DNA from: Streptococcus hyointestinalis
GTDB taxonomy: Bacteria > Bacillota > Bacilli > Lactobacillales > Streptococcaceae
DNA: 64,000 bases
Assembly: GCF_011039275.1 (NCBI RefSeq)
Contig: NZ_JAAKGB010000001.1
Span: 1,054,001 to 1,118,000 of the forward strand
Direction: 5' to 3'
Both the position numbers and the translations under genes were made by a program. Positions 15,273 through 23,241 of this stretch are shown here, one piece after another (the first letter of the stretch is position 1; each line of letters starts with the position of its first letter). The notes beneath the pieces were generated by a model that did not search any database, was not told where the DNA came from, and saw only the letters and a list, made by a program, of their open reading frames with translations.

Positions 15273-17249
15273 TTAGCGCTCGATAATCTTGTAGTAGGTT
15301 CTGCTGGTGAGACGATAGATGACAAAGTAGAGCGCTGCGATAATGGCGATGGTAATGCTACTTACGATGTAGACCAGCTTAGCATCGGTCACTCCAAAGG
15401 CTAGGAGCATTTGTCTCAACATCGGAATGGCAACAAGGTAGTGTAGTGTTGCAATACCAATCGGCATAAAGAAGAAGAGAACAATCTGTGCGTTGATGGT
15501 TTTCTTGCTTTGCCCCTGTGTCATCCCAACTTCTTGCAGGATACGATAGGACTTCTTGTCCTCGTGCCCTTCAGAGTACTGCTTGTAGTAGACGATAAGC
15601 GCTACACCGAGAAGGAAGCTAATTCCAAGAAGGAAGCCTGTAAAGAGGAGACCGCCAAAGAAATTGTACATCTCAGATAAGGTGTCTGCTTTGGTCTGAA
15701 GGATACCAACCAATTCACCATCTCCGACTGTACCTTGTCCTGTTGCAACTTGACCATTTACGATTTTAGCTATTTCTGCTTTTGATAAGTCGAGGTGGGC
15801 GCCATAGGCTTCTGAGATGCCCATGCCTTTATCGGTATAAGCGCGATAATGTTTGAAAATCTCCTCGCAATCAGCCTTGCTTGGCAAAACCAGAACAGCA
15901 CTGTTTATCGTATTTTGCAAGTCCGGGAAAATAGCACTTTTGAGATTGGTTACCTTGTACTTCTTGCCAAAAAGGTCAAAGGAATGGACAGCACTGTTGC
16001 CTTTTTGGGTTAAAAAGAGAACTTCATCACTTTTTAGTGTTTTGATACTATTTCCAATGCGTTTGAAATCGTCTTGTGAGATGAGATAGACAAAGCCTGT
16101 TACTGGAGAGACTGCAGAAATGTTATTGTCGTTGACAGTGACATCTTTTGTATCCTTGTAGTTGAGTGAAACCATACCTGTCCGATAAGCAATGACATCT
16201 TTACTTGAGCGACCAAGCTTATCAAGGACGTCTTTTTTGAAGTTCTCTTCAGCTTGTGTAATGCTGCCATCTCTTAGTACATCGTAGTTGATATGTGCGT
16301 TCTTGAGAAAGAGAGAGCCAACCAAATTTTGCGTATTGCTGTAGAGGGAGACGGTTGTGCCGATAGTGACTAGCGCCATAACTGCTAGTAGGGTAATACT
16401 AGCTAGCCCCGTGGCATTTTGCTTCATGCGGAAAATCATCTGCGACGTAGAGACAAAGTGCTCTGGCTTGTAATAATAGTTCTTATTTTTCCGACGACGC
16501 TTTAAATACCAGGTCATAAAGCTGATGTAGAAAAGGTAAGTCCCAGCAATGACAAGGAGCACAGCAAAGAAGAACTTGTAAACGACCTCAAGGGAAGTCA
16601 ATTTAGCCGAAGTGACCGCCATATAGTAGGCATAGCCGATAGCGATGACACTGAGCGCAGCCAGAAAGACATTGCCTCGTGGTTCTTTTTCTCCTTGCTC
16701 TTGGTTGTGAAAGAGGCTGAGTGGTGAAGCCAGTCTGATATGCGCTAAGGCGCTGAGCCACAGGATAAAGAAGATACCTGCGAACATCACAGCGTTTAGG
16801 ATAAACGGGAACACGCTTAGCGTGAGATTGAGCTTGGTGTAGCCTGTCAAATTGACAAAAATGACGTAGATGAATTTGGCAAAAATACCGCTGAAAATCG
16901 TCCCAAAGATAACGAGTATCACAAAGATAATCATCAGCTCAAAGGTAGCCACTACGCCTACTTGACGCTTGTTCATCCCTAGGATATTGTACAAACCAAA
17001 CTCACGGCTACGCTGTTTGAGAAGGACTCGGTAGCTATAGCGCTCCATGACCAGCGAGAAGATACTAAGCACAATAGCACCTAGACCGACAGATGTCGCC
17101 CCTGTTCCCATTGATTTTCCGACGGGACTCAGCAGGATGAGAAAGGTCGAGCAGGTCACCGAGTAGAGGAAAAAGCTGGCGAGCATAAAGGGAACATAGC
17201 TTGATAGGCTGTTTTTGAGGTTATTCCAAGCCATTTTGAAGTAAAACAT
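15273..17249 (-). CDS. BceB-type ABC transporter permease
   Basis: 658 residues from ATG 17249, 8 bases after GGAGG; the in-frame GTG at 17258 is less likely. Ten predicted membrane segments in FtsX style, with a large extracellular domain of about 200 residues (roughly 315-520) between segments 7 and 8. That layout defines BceB proteins, which free lipid II-cycle intermediates from peptide antibiotics and signal to BceS. It begins one base after the ATPase stop codon. Confidence 0.93.
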   Translation of the reverse strand: MFYFKMAWNNLKNSLSSYVPFMLASFFLYSVTCSTFLILLSPVGKSMGTGATSVGLGAIVLSIFSLVMERYSYRVLLKQRSREFGLYNILGMNKRQVGVVATFELMIIFVILVIFGTIFSGIFAKFIYVIFVNLTGYTKLNLTLSVFPFILNAVMFAGIFFILWLSALAHIRLASPLSLFHNQEQGEKEPRGNVFLAALSVIAIGYAYYMAVTSAKLTSLEVVYKFFFAVLLVIAGTYLFYISFMTWYLKRRRKNKNYYYKPEHFVSTSQMIFRMKQNATGLASITLLAVMALVTIGTTVSLYSNTQNLVGSLFLKNAHINYDVLRDGSITQAEENFKKDVLDKLGRSSKDVIAYRTGMVSLNYKDTKDVTVNDNNISAVSPVTGFVYLISQDDFKRIGNSIKTLKSDEVLFLTQKGNSAVHSFDLFGKKYKVTNLKSAIFPDLQNTINSAVLVLPSKADCEEIFKHYRAYTDKGMGISEAYGAHLDLSKAEIAKIVNGQVATGQGTVGDGELVGILQTKADTLSEMYNFFGGLLFTGFLLGISFLLGVALIVYYKQYSEGHEDKKSYRILQEVGMTQGQSKKTINAQIVLFFFMPIGIATLHYLVAIPMLRQMLLAFGVTDAKLVYIVSSITIAIIAALYFVIYRLTSRTYYKIIER

Positions 17250-17250
17250 G

Positions 17251-18003
17251 CTACTCACCTCCTAAAAGAGCAGACATGGCAAGCGAGATGTCCTTGCCGA
17301 ACTCTTTGGTGGATTTATTGCCACGATAGACTTGGTGGAAGATACGTCCGTCCTTGATGAAAAGGACACGTCGAGCATGGCTTGCGGCGTTGGCTGAGTG
17401 GGTAACCATCAAAATGGTTTGCCCGTCCAGATTGATGTCCTCAAAAAGCTCTAGGAGGTCTTCAGAGTTGCGATAATCAAGAGCTGCTGTCGGCTCATCT
17501 GCTAGTAGCAACTGTGGTTTTGTCATCAAACTACGAGCAATCGCCACCCTCTGCTTTTGCCCACCAGATAGCTCAAACGGACGCTTGTCTAGCAAGTCCT
17601 CGATACGCAACTGCGGTGCAAGCTCATCTAAACGCTGTGCCATTTCCTTGTAGCTCTTGCGCTCAAGCACCAAAGGCAAGAAAATATTATCTCTGATAGA
17701 CAGGGTGTCTAAAAGGTTGAAGTCTTGAAAGACAAAGCCGAGATTGTGCAGACGAAAGCTTGCTAGTTTGTTTTCCTTAATCTTTGTGATGTCTTGTCCG
17801 CCTAGGATGACAGAGCCTTTGGTTGGCTTTTCCAGTGTGGCTAGGATATTGAGCAGTGTGGTCTTACCAGAGCCGGACTCCCCCATGATAGCGATGAACT
17901 CGCCGTCCTCGACTTTGAAGTCGACGTCTTGAAGCGCACGGGTTTGCTCCTTTGAAAAGCGAGTGTGGTAAACTTTCTCTAAGTGATTGATTTCTAAAAA
18001 CAT
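17251..18003 (-). CDS. BceA-type ABC transporter ATP-binding protein
   Basis: 250 residues from ATG 18003, with ribosome site AAAGGAG; an upstream in-frame start at 18057 lacks one. Walker A GESGSGKTT (about 40-48), signature LSGGQKQR, Walker B LLLADEPTAALD. MacB/BceA class ATPase that powers the permease encoded next. It starts 10 bases after the lipoprotein gene, so all three are one operon. Confidence 0.95.
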   Translation of the reverse strand: MFLEINHLEKVYHTRFSKEQTRALQDVDFKVEDGEFIAIMGESGSGKTTLLNILATLEKPTKGSVILGGQDITKIKENKLASFRLHNLGFVFQDFNLLDTLSIRDNIFLPLVLERKSYKEMAQRLDELAPQLRIEDLLDKRPFELSGGQKQRVAIARSLMTKPQLLLADEPTAALDYRNSEDLLELFEDINLDGQTILMVTHSANAASHARRVLFIKDGRIFHQVYRGNKSTKEFGKDISLAMSALLGGE

Positions 18004-18013
18004 AGTAACTCCT

Positions 18014-18793
18014 TTAATTTTCCTTTTGTAGTAAATGATAGTCATTGTTGATAGCAACGACTAAGTCGTCAGCGTTTTCCTTGGTATGGTAGATGTCGCC
18101 ATACTCCCAGCTCGTCCTATCAGCAGCGCTAGCGTCGGTCGACTTGGTAAGGTCACTCTTATCCAGAATCTTGCCAGTCTTGGTCTCAAAAGTTACACTC
18201 TCTGATAAGGTTGAGACATAAGAGCCGAGATTGCCCTCACTCACTAGTATATCAGAAATGTGGTAGGCTTGGTTGCCTATTGTGAGCTTGCGAGCGTCGG
18301 TTGATGAGAGCTGGCCATCTCTAGACTCACTGTCGCCCTGCTTGATCAGTGCTGTCAGGTCGCGTTTGTCGCTACTCTTTGTGCTTGTCTTTTCAAGCTT
18401 ATAGTAGCTGTCTGTTATCGAAACAGCAAGTCCGTCTGCCGTCTGATAGACATTTCCGATAAAAAGTAGTGGCGTACTAGACGTGGTTTTTTTATCATCT
18501 AGCTGCTCTTTAGCATAATCCATCAAAGCTCGTATAGACTTGGCTTGGCGAAGTTTGTTGTCACTATCTAGGACGAGATAGGCTTTAAAGCGATACGCCA
18601 GCTTTTGAATGGCATCTTCTGAGACTTCTTTGTTAGAGATGTTGTAGGATACTCCTTTTATTTTTAGCGTTTGGCTGTTGATATCAAGTGATACCTGCTG
18701 CTTCTCCTTTGTTTGACAAGCAGTTAGTAGAAACACCGCAGCCAAAAGAAGAAATAAAACACCTCTTCCATAACCGATGGTCCTTTTCATCAT
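18014..18793 (-). CDS. uncharacterised lipoprotein leading the BceAB-like operon
   Basis: 259 residues from ATG 18793, placed 7 bases after AAGGAGG; an in-frame start at 18847 has no ribosome site. Basic N-terminus, hydrophobic core and lipobox LLTAC followed by QTKEKQ mark an anchored lipoprotein. The mature part looks like two similar beta-rich units: SYNISNKEVSEDA and AYHISDILVSEGN may be repeats of one module. No family recognised. Its place as first gene of a Bce-type operon suggests an accessory immunity or binding role, as with LanI-like lipoproteins. This is inference. Confidence 0.8.
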   Translation of the reverse strand: MMKRTIGYGRGVLFLLLAAVFLLTACQTKEKQQVSLDINSQTLKIKGVSYNISNKEVSEDAIQKLAYRFKAYLVLDSDNKLRQAKSIRALMDYAKEQLDDKKTTSSTPLLFIGNVYQTADGLAVSITDSYYKLEKTSTKSSDKRDLTALIKQGDSESRDGQLSSTDARKLTIGNQAYHISDILVSEGNLGSYVSTLSESVTFETKTGKILDKSDLTKSTDASAADRTSWEYGDIYHTKENADDLVVAINNDYHLLQKEN

Positions 18794-18829
18794 GGGTTTT
18801 CCTCCTTGACTTTCTGATACCATTTTACC

Positions 18830-18889
18830 GCAAAAAAAGGCGCCCAAACCTTACACTTGGACGCTCAAAACTTACAATTTTGTAAGTTT
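18830..18889 (-). terminator. two hairpins after trmFO
   Basis: AAACTTACAA / TTGTAAGTTT (18868-18889) just past the stop, then a G/C-rich stem GCGTCC...GGGCGC (about 18840-18866) followed on the - strand by seven T residues. The second looks the stronger terminator and lies close to the start of the next operon. Confidence 0.65.
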
Positions 18890-18898
18890 AGTATGATT

Positions 18899-20245
18899 TT
18901 AATAGGACAAATAAGTCTCTAAGTCAGTCAAAGCACGCTCAGCGATTTTTTCATATCTGGCTTTTTTGTCACGGATACGTGGACCATCTAGCTCTTTGAT
19001 AATGCCGAAGTTGACATTCATAGGCTGGAAGTGCTTGCTGTCAGCGTGAGTGATATAGTGCGGGAGGCTGCCGATAGCTGTCGTTTCTGGGAAGATCAGC
19101 TCGCTCTCACCTTTGAAGAGACGTGCTGCGTTGATACCAGCGACCAAACCGCTGGCGGCAGACTCGCCATAGCCCTCAACGCCTGTCATCTGTCCTGCAA
19201 AGAAAAGATTGTCCTGCTGTTTGGACTGGAAGGTCTGCTTGAGGAGATTTGGCGAGTCCATGTAGGAATTGCGGTGCATGACGCCATAGCGGACAAACTC
19301 AGCCTTCTCAAGCCCTGGTATCATCTGAAAGACACGCTTTTGCTCACCCCATTTGAGGTGGGTCTGGAAGCCCACGATATTGTAAAGAGAACCTGCTGCA
19401 TTGTCCTGACGGAGCTGAACCACGGCATAAGGTGTCTTAAAGTCGCCGTCACGCTTGCCTTTGTAGTCGTCTGGATACTCTAGCCCCACAGGCTTCATAG
19501 GACCGTAGAGCATGGTCTTGATACCACGCTTTGCCATGACCTCGATTGGCATACAGCCCTCGAAGTATTTTTCCTTTTCAAAGCTGTTGAGCGGTGTTTC
19601 TTCGGCATTGACCAGAGCGTCATGAAAGTTCATGAACTCTTCCTTGGTCATAGGGGCATTCAGATAAGCAGCCTCGCCCTTGTCATAGCGGGACTTGAGA
19701 TAGACCTTGTCCATGTCGATGGTATTGACATCCACGATAGGTGCTGCGGCGTCGTAGAAATAAAAGCCGTCGCCACCGTTTAGGGCGTGAATCTTCTCCG
19801 CCAAAGTGTCGCTGGTCAAAGGTCCCGTCGCAATGACAGTGATGGCGTCTGTTGGAATCTCGGTGATTTCCTCCCGCATGACGGTGATGAGCGGGTGATT
19901 GGTCACCTCATCTGTCACCGTCTGTGAAAAGCCCTCACGGTCAACCGCAAGCGCTCCACCTGCTGGCACACGAGTGCTTTCTGCTGCTTTCATGATGACA
20001 GAGTCCAGTCTTCTCATTTCTTCTTTGAGGAGTCCGACAGCGTTGGTCAGGCTATCCCCACGCAGAGAGTTGGAGCAGACCAATTCGGCAAACTTGTCTG
20101 TCTTGTGCTGCGGTGTGGACTTGACCCCACGCATTTCATAGAGACGCACTGGAATGCCACGCTTTGCGATCTGATAAGCGGCTTCAGAGCCTGCAAGCCC
20201 TGCACCGATAACATTGATATAATCTTTAGATACAGATTGAGACAT
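18899..20245 (-). CDS. trmFO: methylenetetrahydrofolate-tRNA-(uracil-5-)-methyltransferase
   Basis: 448 residues. It makes m5U54 in the T-loop of tRNA using methylene-THF and FAD. The FAD-binding [12 protein letters not shown] is at residues 14-25; [22 protein letters not shown] and [17 protein letters not shown] are TrmFO signatures. It is transcribed away from the MazEF-like pair, with a - strand promoter (TTGTCA, 18 bases, TATAAT) around 20325-20355. Confidence 0.97.
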   Translation of the reverse strand: MSQSVSKDYINVIGAGLAGSEAAYQIAKRGIPVRLYEMRGVKSTPQHKTDKFAELVCSNSLRGDSLTNAVGLLKEEMRRLDSVIMKAAESTRVPAGGALAVDREGFSQTVTDEVTNHPLITVMREEITEIPTDAITVIATGPLTSDTLAEKIHALNGGDGFYFYDAAAPIVDVNTIDMDKVYLKSRYDKGEAAYLNAPMTKEEFMNFHDALVNAEETPLNSFEKEKYFEGCMPIEVMAKRGIKTMLYGPMKPVGLEYPDDYKGKRDGDFKTPYAVVQLRQDNAAGSLYNIVGFQTHLKWGEQKRVFQMIPGLEKAEFVRYGVMHRNSYMDSPNLLKQTFQSKQQDNLFFAGQMTGVEGYGESAASGLVAGINAARLFKGESELIFPETTAIGSLPHYITHADSKHFQPMNVNFGIIKELDGPRIRDKKARYEKIAERALTDLETYLSY

Positions 20246-20367
20246 GAAACTCTACCTCTTTGCCAGATAAACTGGCTCAAATCTTTCTATTGCTCTATAA
20301 TAAGTGCTAAAATAGCCACTTGTCCTATTATACCATAGATGAGTAGCTAGTGACAAAGAGCAAAGAC

Positions 20368-20405
20368 TTGATTTTTCAGCCTAAAAAGTATATACTAGTG
20401 TATAC
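20368..20405 (+). promoter_or_regulatory. promoter and autoregulatory palindrome of the toxin-antitoxin pair
   Basis: -35 TTGATT (20368-20373), 17-base spacer, -10 TATACT (20391-20396). The -10 lies inside the near-perfect palindrome GTATATACTAGTGTATAC (20388-20405), the sort of site to which an AbrB/MazE antitoxin binds to repress its own operon. Confidence 0.75.
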
Positions 20406-20419
20406 AAAGGAGGTGCCTT

Positions 20420-20635
20420 ATGAACACAGTTAAAACACGTAAGGTTGGTAATTCTCTAGCGGTCACGATTCCTAAGCGTTTACATGTCGAGGAGGGGACA
20501 GAGTTTGTGGTGTCTAAAGGGCGCAACAACGTCATCATGCTCGTCCCTAAAATCTCTAATCCATTTGATGGGGTCACTGATTTACGCATGGACGATGACT
20601 TTGAAGGAGTTCAATTGTTAAACGATGAATGGTAA
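20420..20635 (+). CDS. mazE: MazE/PemI-type antitoxin, AbrB-like
   Basis: 71 residues. The N-terminal swapped-hairpin DNA-binding motif (TRKVGNSLAVTIPKRLHVEEGTEFVV) is followed by an acidic tail (MDDDFEGVQLLNDEW) that would wrap the toxin. Strong ribosome site AAAGGAGG. It overlaps the toxin gene by 11 bases, the usual coupling. Labile antitoxin; the complex represses the operon through the palindrome at 20388. Confidence 0.88.
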   Translation: MNTVKTRKVGNSLAVTIPKRLHVEEGTEFVVSKGRNNVIMLVPKISNPFDGVTDLRMDDDFEGVQLLNDEW

Positions 20636-20969
20636 TTACATTCCTAAAAAACAAGACATCGTCTGGATTGATTTTGACCCCTCTCGTGCCAAGGAAATCA
20701 AGAAACGTCGCCCTGCTGTTGTCGTCTCAAGTGACAATTACAACAAGCAAACCGGCATGATTGCCGTCTGCCCCATTACGCACGGACAAGAGCGCTTGAG
20801 AGACAAGGGACTCCTCGTTCAAGTCATCTCAGATAAAATAGACGGCTTTGTCAATCCCTTTCAGCTCCACACTTTTGACTACCAATCTCGCAACGTCCAA
20901 AAAATCACAACACTAGACAATTACGCCTTTGCCCAAGTCGTTCAACTCTACAACTACATCTTTGAGTAA
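20625..20969 (+). CDS. mazF: MazF/PemK-family endoribonuclease toxin
   Basis: 114 residues. The family pattern KKQDIVWIDFDPSRAKEIKKRRPAVVVSSDNYN, with PITHG and the C-terminal half FVNPFQLHTFDY, fits MazF/PemK toxins, which cut single-stranded mRNA at short motifs. The catalytic-loop arginine and following threonine or serine seem present (KKRRPAVVVSS). Downstream of its antitoxin with overlapping reading frames; terminated at 20969-20990. Cleavage motif cannot be predicted from sequence. Confidence 0.9.
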   Translation: MNGNYIPKKQDIVWIDFDPSRAKEIKKRRPAVVVSSDNYNKQTGMIAVCPITHGQERLRDKGLLVQVISDKIDGFVNPFQLHTFDYQSRNVQKITTLDNYAFAQVVQLYNYIFE

Positions 20970-20990
20970 GCCAGTTTTACTGGCTTTTTT
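20969..20990 (+). terminator. terminator of the mazEF-like operon
   Basis: AGCCAG (20969-20974), five-base loop, CTGGCT (20980-20985), then T residues. Confidence 0.85.
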
Positions 20991-21104
20991 CTTGTCAAAA
21001 AGAAAAAATAAGGGCTTGCATTATCGCACGATTCATTTTACAATAGAAATAGATGAAAACGCTTAACGCTGTGCTATGGCACTTAGGAGCAAAAGGAAAA
21101 TGGT

Positions 21105-21902
21105 ATGAAAAAACTCTTTAAAAACATTAACCAAAAGAACACCTCTTTTACCAGCTGGATAGGAAATAATCCTGCTAAAAGCAACATTTTGATGTGGGTG
21201 CTTATCGCAACGACTATTGTTTCTCTAGGATTTGCGAACTCTAAAAACTCTGACATCAAACAGCTACAAAAAGAGCTTAAACAGACACAACAGCAGTTTA
21301 AACGCACGCAACAAAAAACCACCTCGTCCTACGAAAAGAAAATAGCTAGTCTTGAAAAAGACGAAAAGAAGCTAGAAAAGCAACTGGATAGCCTTAAAAA
21401 AGATAAAAAGAAACTCCAAAAACAATTAGCTAACCAAGAAAGTGAAAAGGCTAAAGAGGAAAAGGAAAAAGCACTGCAAACCGAAGCCGAGTCATCCGTC
21501 AAAAACCTCGAAGCCAATCAAACCAAGGAAAATATCACCTCTGCTCAAGCAGCGGTTGATAAAGTCACTGATAAGCAAGTCAAAGAGAGCCTGCAGGCTA
21601 GAGTCACCGCTGTTCAAACCGCCATCACACAAAAAGAGGAAGAAGCTAAAAAAGCCGCTGAACAAGCGGCGCAACAGCAGGCAGCACAACAAGAAGCCGC
21701 CGCTGCTAGCCAGCAGCAAGAAGCTACTGCACAACAAGCACAGGCTACTGCAAGGACAGTATATGTCGCTCGTGACGGAACAGCTGATGTCTACTGGTAC
21801 TCTCCTAGCAACATGCCTCGCAATACCAACTTTGGCCGTGTCGTCTCAATGACTGAACAAGAAGCAATCGCTAGAGGAAAACGTCACACCGTAAAAGAAT
21901 GA
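21105..21902 (+). CDS. membrane-anchored coiled-coil protein with small C-terminal domain
   Basis: 265 residues. One transmembrane segment (about 29-45, SNILMWVLIATTIVSLGFA) anchors it. Residues 50-145 form a strong Lys/Glu/Gln heptad coiled coil, followed by a Gln/Ala-rich linker (about 180-215). The last 45 residues (VYVARDGTADVYWYSPSNM, then TNFGRVVSMTEQEAIARGKR) resemble the small domain at the C-terminus of many Gram-positive surface proteins and nucleases, here without the usual cysteine pair. Probably faces outside. Function unknown. Monocistronic, with its own terminator. Confidence 0.8.
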   Translation: MKKLFKNINQKNTSFTSWIGNNPAKSNILMWVLIATTIVSLGFANSKNSDIKQLQKELKQTQQQFKRTQQKTTSSYEKKIASLEKDEKKLEKQLDSLKKDKKKLQKQLANQESEKAKEEKEKALQTEAESSVKNLEANQTKENITSAQAAVDKVTDKQVKESLQARVTAVQTAITQKEEEAKKAAEQAAQQQAAQQEAAAASQQQEATAQQAQATARTVYVARDGTADVYWYSPSNMPRNTNFGRVVSMTEQEAIARGKRHTVKE

Positions 21903-21909
21903 TAGCAAG

Positions 21910-21938
21910 AAAAGCTCCTTTTTACGAGCTTTTCTTTT
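21910..21938 (+). terminator. terminator of the coiled-coil gene
   Basis: AAAAGCTC (21910-21917) and GAGCTTTT (21926-21933), then T-rich sequence. Confidence 0.85.
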
Positions 21939-22016
21939 TAACCCTCAAAAGCTGACAGTTTGGCAATTTTATGATAAAATGATACTATCATATGATTTTG
22001 AAAAGAGATGATTTTT

Positions 22017-22922
22017 ATGACTATTACCGGCCATAGCAATCATAAAGGGAATAATCACTTACTTCCCTACCGATACTATCAAACGACCGTTGAAAATGGA
22101 CGCCCAGATACCTTGTTTCATTGGCATCCAGAGCTAGAGATTAACTACGTCAGAGAAGGGACAGCTAGGTATCACATCGACTATGATTTTTTCAATAGCG
22201 AGGCGGGTGACATTATCCTCATTCGCCCTAACGGCATGCACTCTATCCATCCTATTCACAATGAACGTCACATCACAGATACCTTTCAGTTTCACCTTGA
22301 TATGATTGGCTACTCGATTATTGACCAAGTCAGTCTTAGGTACCTGCAGCCCCTTCAAGCGAGCACTTTTAAGTTTGTGCCTGTCATTAAGCCACAGGAT
22401 GCGGGCTATGAGGATATTAAGGACTGCCTTTTTCGCATTTTTCGTCTCATAGAGGCTGAAGATCGTCACTTTGAGCTGTTGTTAAAGGCTTATCTCAATG
22501 AACTCACTTATCTGCTGTATTACCATCGCTACGTCATTCGTAAGCTATCAGATGACGCTTATCGCAAAAATGACCAGATTAGACGAGTCATTGACCATAT
22601 CAACCGCAACTACGATAAACCGCTGACTATTGACTATTTAGCAGACTTTATGGGCTACAGCAAGACCCATTTCATGACGCTTTTTAAGCAACATACAGGC
22701 ACGTCCTGCACAGAGTTTATCATCCAAGTGCGCCTCAGCAAAGCCTGCGAAGAGCTGATCAATACCGATAAGGCTGTCATCGACATCGCCACATCTGTCG
22801 GTTTTAATAATTTATCCAACTTCAATCGGCAATTCAAGCGCTATCACCAACTAACCCCTAGCCAATACCGTAAGCAATTTAAGCAAGAAAAGGACAGCCA
22901 GTCCCTAATCAACCCTTCCTAG
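22017..22922 (+). CDS. AraC-family transcriptional regulator
   Basis: 301 residues from ATG 22017; the earlier in-frame ATG at 22008 abuts the AAAAGAG ribosome site and is unlikely. N-terminal cupin sensor (FHWHPELEINYVREGTARYHID and RPNGMHSIHP) and C-terminal double HTH (PLTIDYLADFMGYSKTHFMTLFKQHTGTS, then VIDIATSVGFNNLSNFNRQFKRYHQLTPSQYR). This type usually senses sugars and activates their uptake or hydrolysis genes. The nearest genes are a 46-codon ORF and a GDPD, so its target is unclear. Confidence 0.92.
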   Translation: MTITGHSNHKGNNHLLPYRYYQTTVENGRPDTLFHWHPELEINYVREGTARYHIDYDFFNSEAGDIILIRPNGMHSIHPIHNERHITDTFQFHLDMIGYSIIDQVSLRYLQPLQASTFKFVPVIKPQDAGYEDIKDCLFRIFRLIEAEDRHFELLLKAYLNELTYLLYYHRYVIRKLSDDAYRKNDQIRRVIDHINRNYDKPLTIDYLADFMGYSKTHFMTLFKQHTGTSCTEFIIQVRLSKACEELINTDKAVIDIATSVGFNNLSNFNRQFKRYHQLTPSQYRKQFKQEKDSQSLINPS

Positions 22923-23019
22923 TCTGTCTATAAGCTTTCCTTAAGGCTTTTTTCAGCTCTTGTTAAGCCTCTTTGTCTAAAATAATGACAAGATTTGATT
23001 GACAAAGGAGGACTTTACT

Positions 23020-23160
23020 ATGGTTAAGACAACATCACAAAACGCAAAGCTACTCAAACAAGATCCTTTGGTGGTCAATCCGATTTACCAACTGAAAAGT
23101 TTCACTTCCTTAGCGCTTAGCAAATCCCACTATCACTACGCAACGATTATAGACGCATAA
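23020..23160 (+). CDS. 46-residue protein of unknown function
   Basis: ATG 23020 lies 7 bases after a near-perfect ribosome site (AAAGGAGG, 23004-23011) and the frame ends at TAA 23158. An intrinsic terminator follows 8 bases later. A promoter-like TTGTTA with a 17-base spacer lies upstream (about 22960-22990). So it is a complete small transcription unit. The product starts MVKTTSQNAKLLKQD, has no clear membrane segment and ends SKSHYHYATIIDA, rich in Ser, His and Tyr. I recognise no family. It could be a small regulator or a peptide precursor. Confidence 0.6.
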   Translation: MVKTTSQNAKLLKQDPLVVNPIYQLKSFTSLALSKSHYHYATIIDA

Positions 23161-23167
23161 AGACTGC

Positions 23168-23196
23168 AAAAGACTGGACATCCAGTCTTTTTTATT
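23168..23196 (+). terminator. terminator of the 46-codon gene
   Basis: AAAAGACTGG (23168-23177), short loop, CCAGTCTTTT (23182-23191), T run. Confidence 0.85.
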
Positions 23197-23241
23197 ATGA
23201 TTGACCTAGCAAGTTAGGCTATTGTGTGTTAAAATAGTGCT

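Noticed and set aside
21053..21068. cre-like sequence TGAAAACGCTTAAC before the coiled-coil gene
   Set aside because: It differs from the CcpA consensus at the last conserved positions, and the gene has no link with carbon use. Too weak to list.
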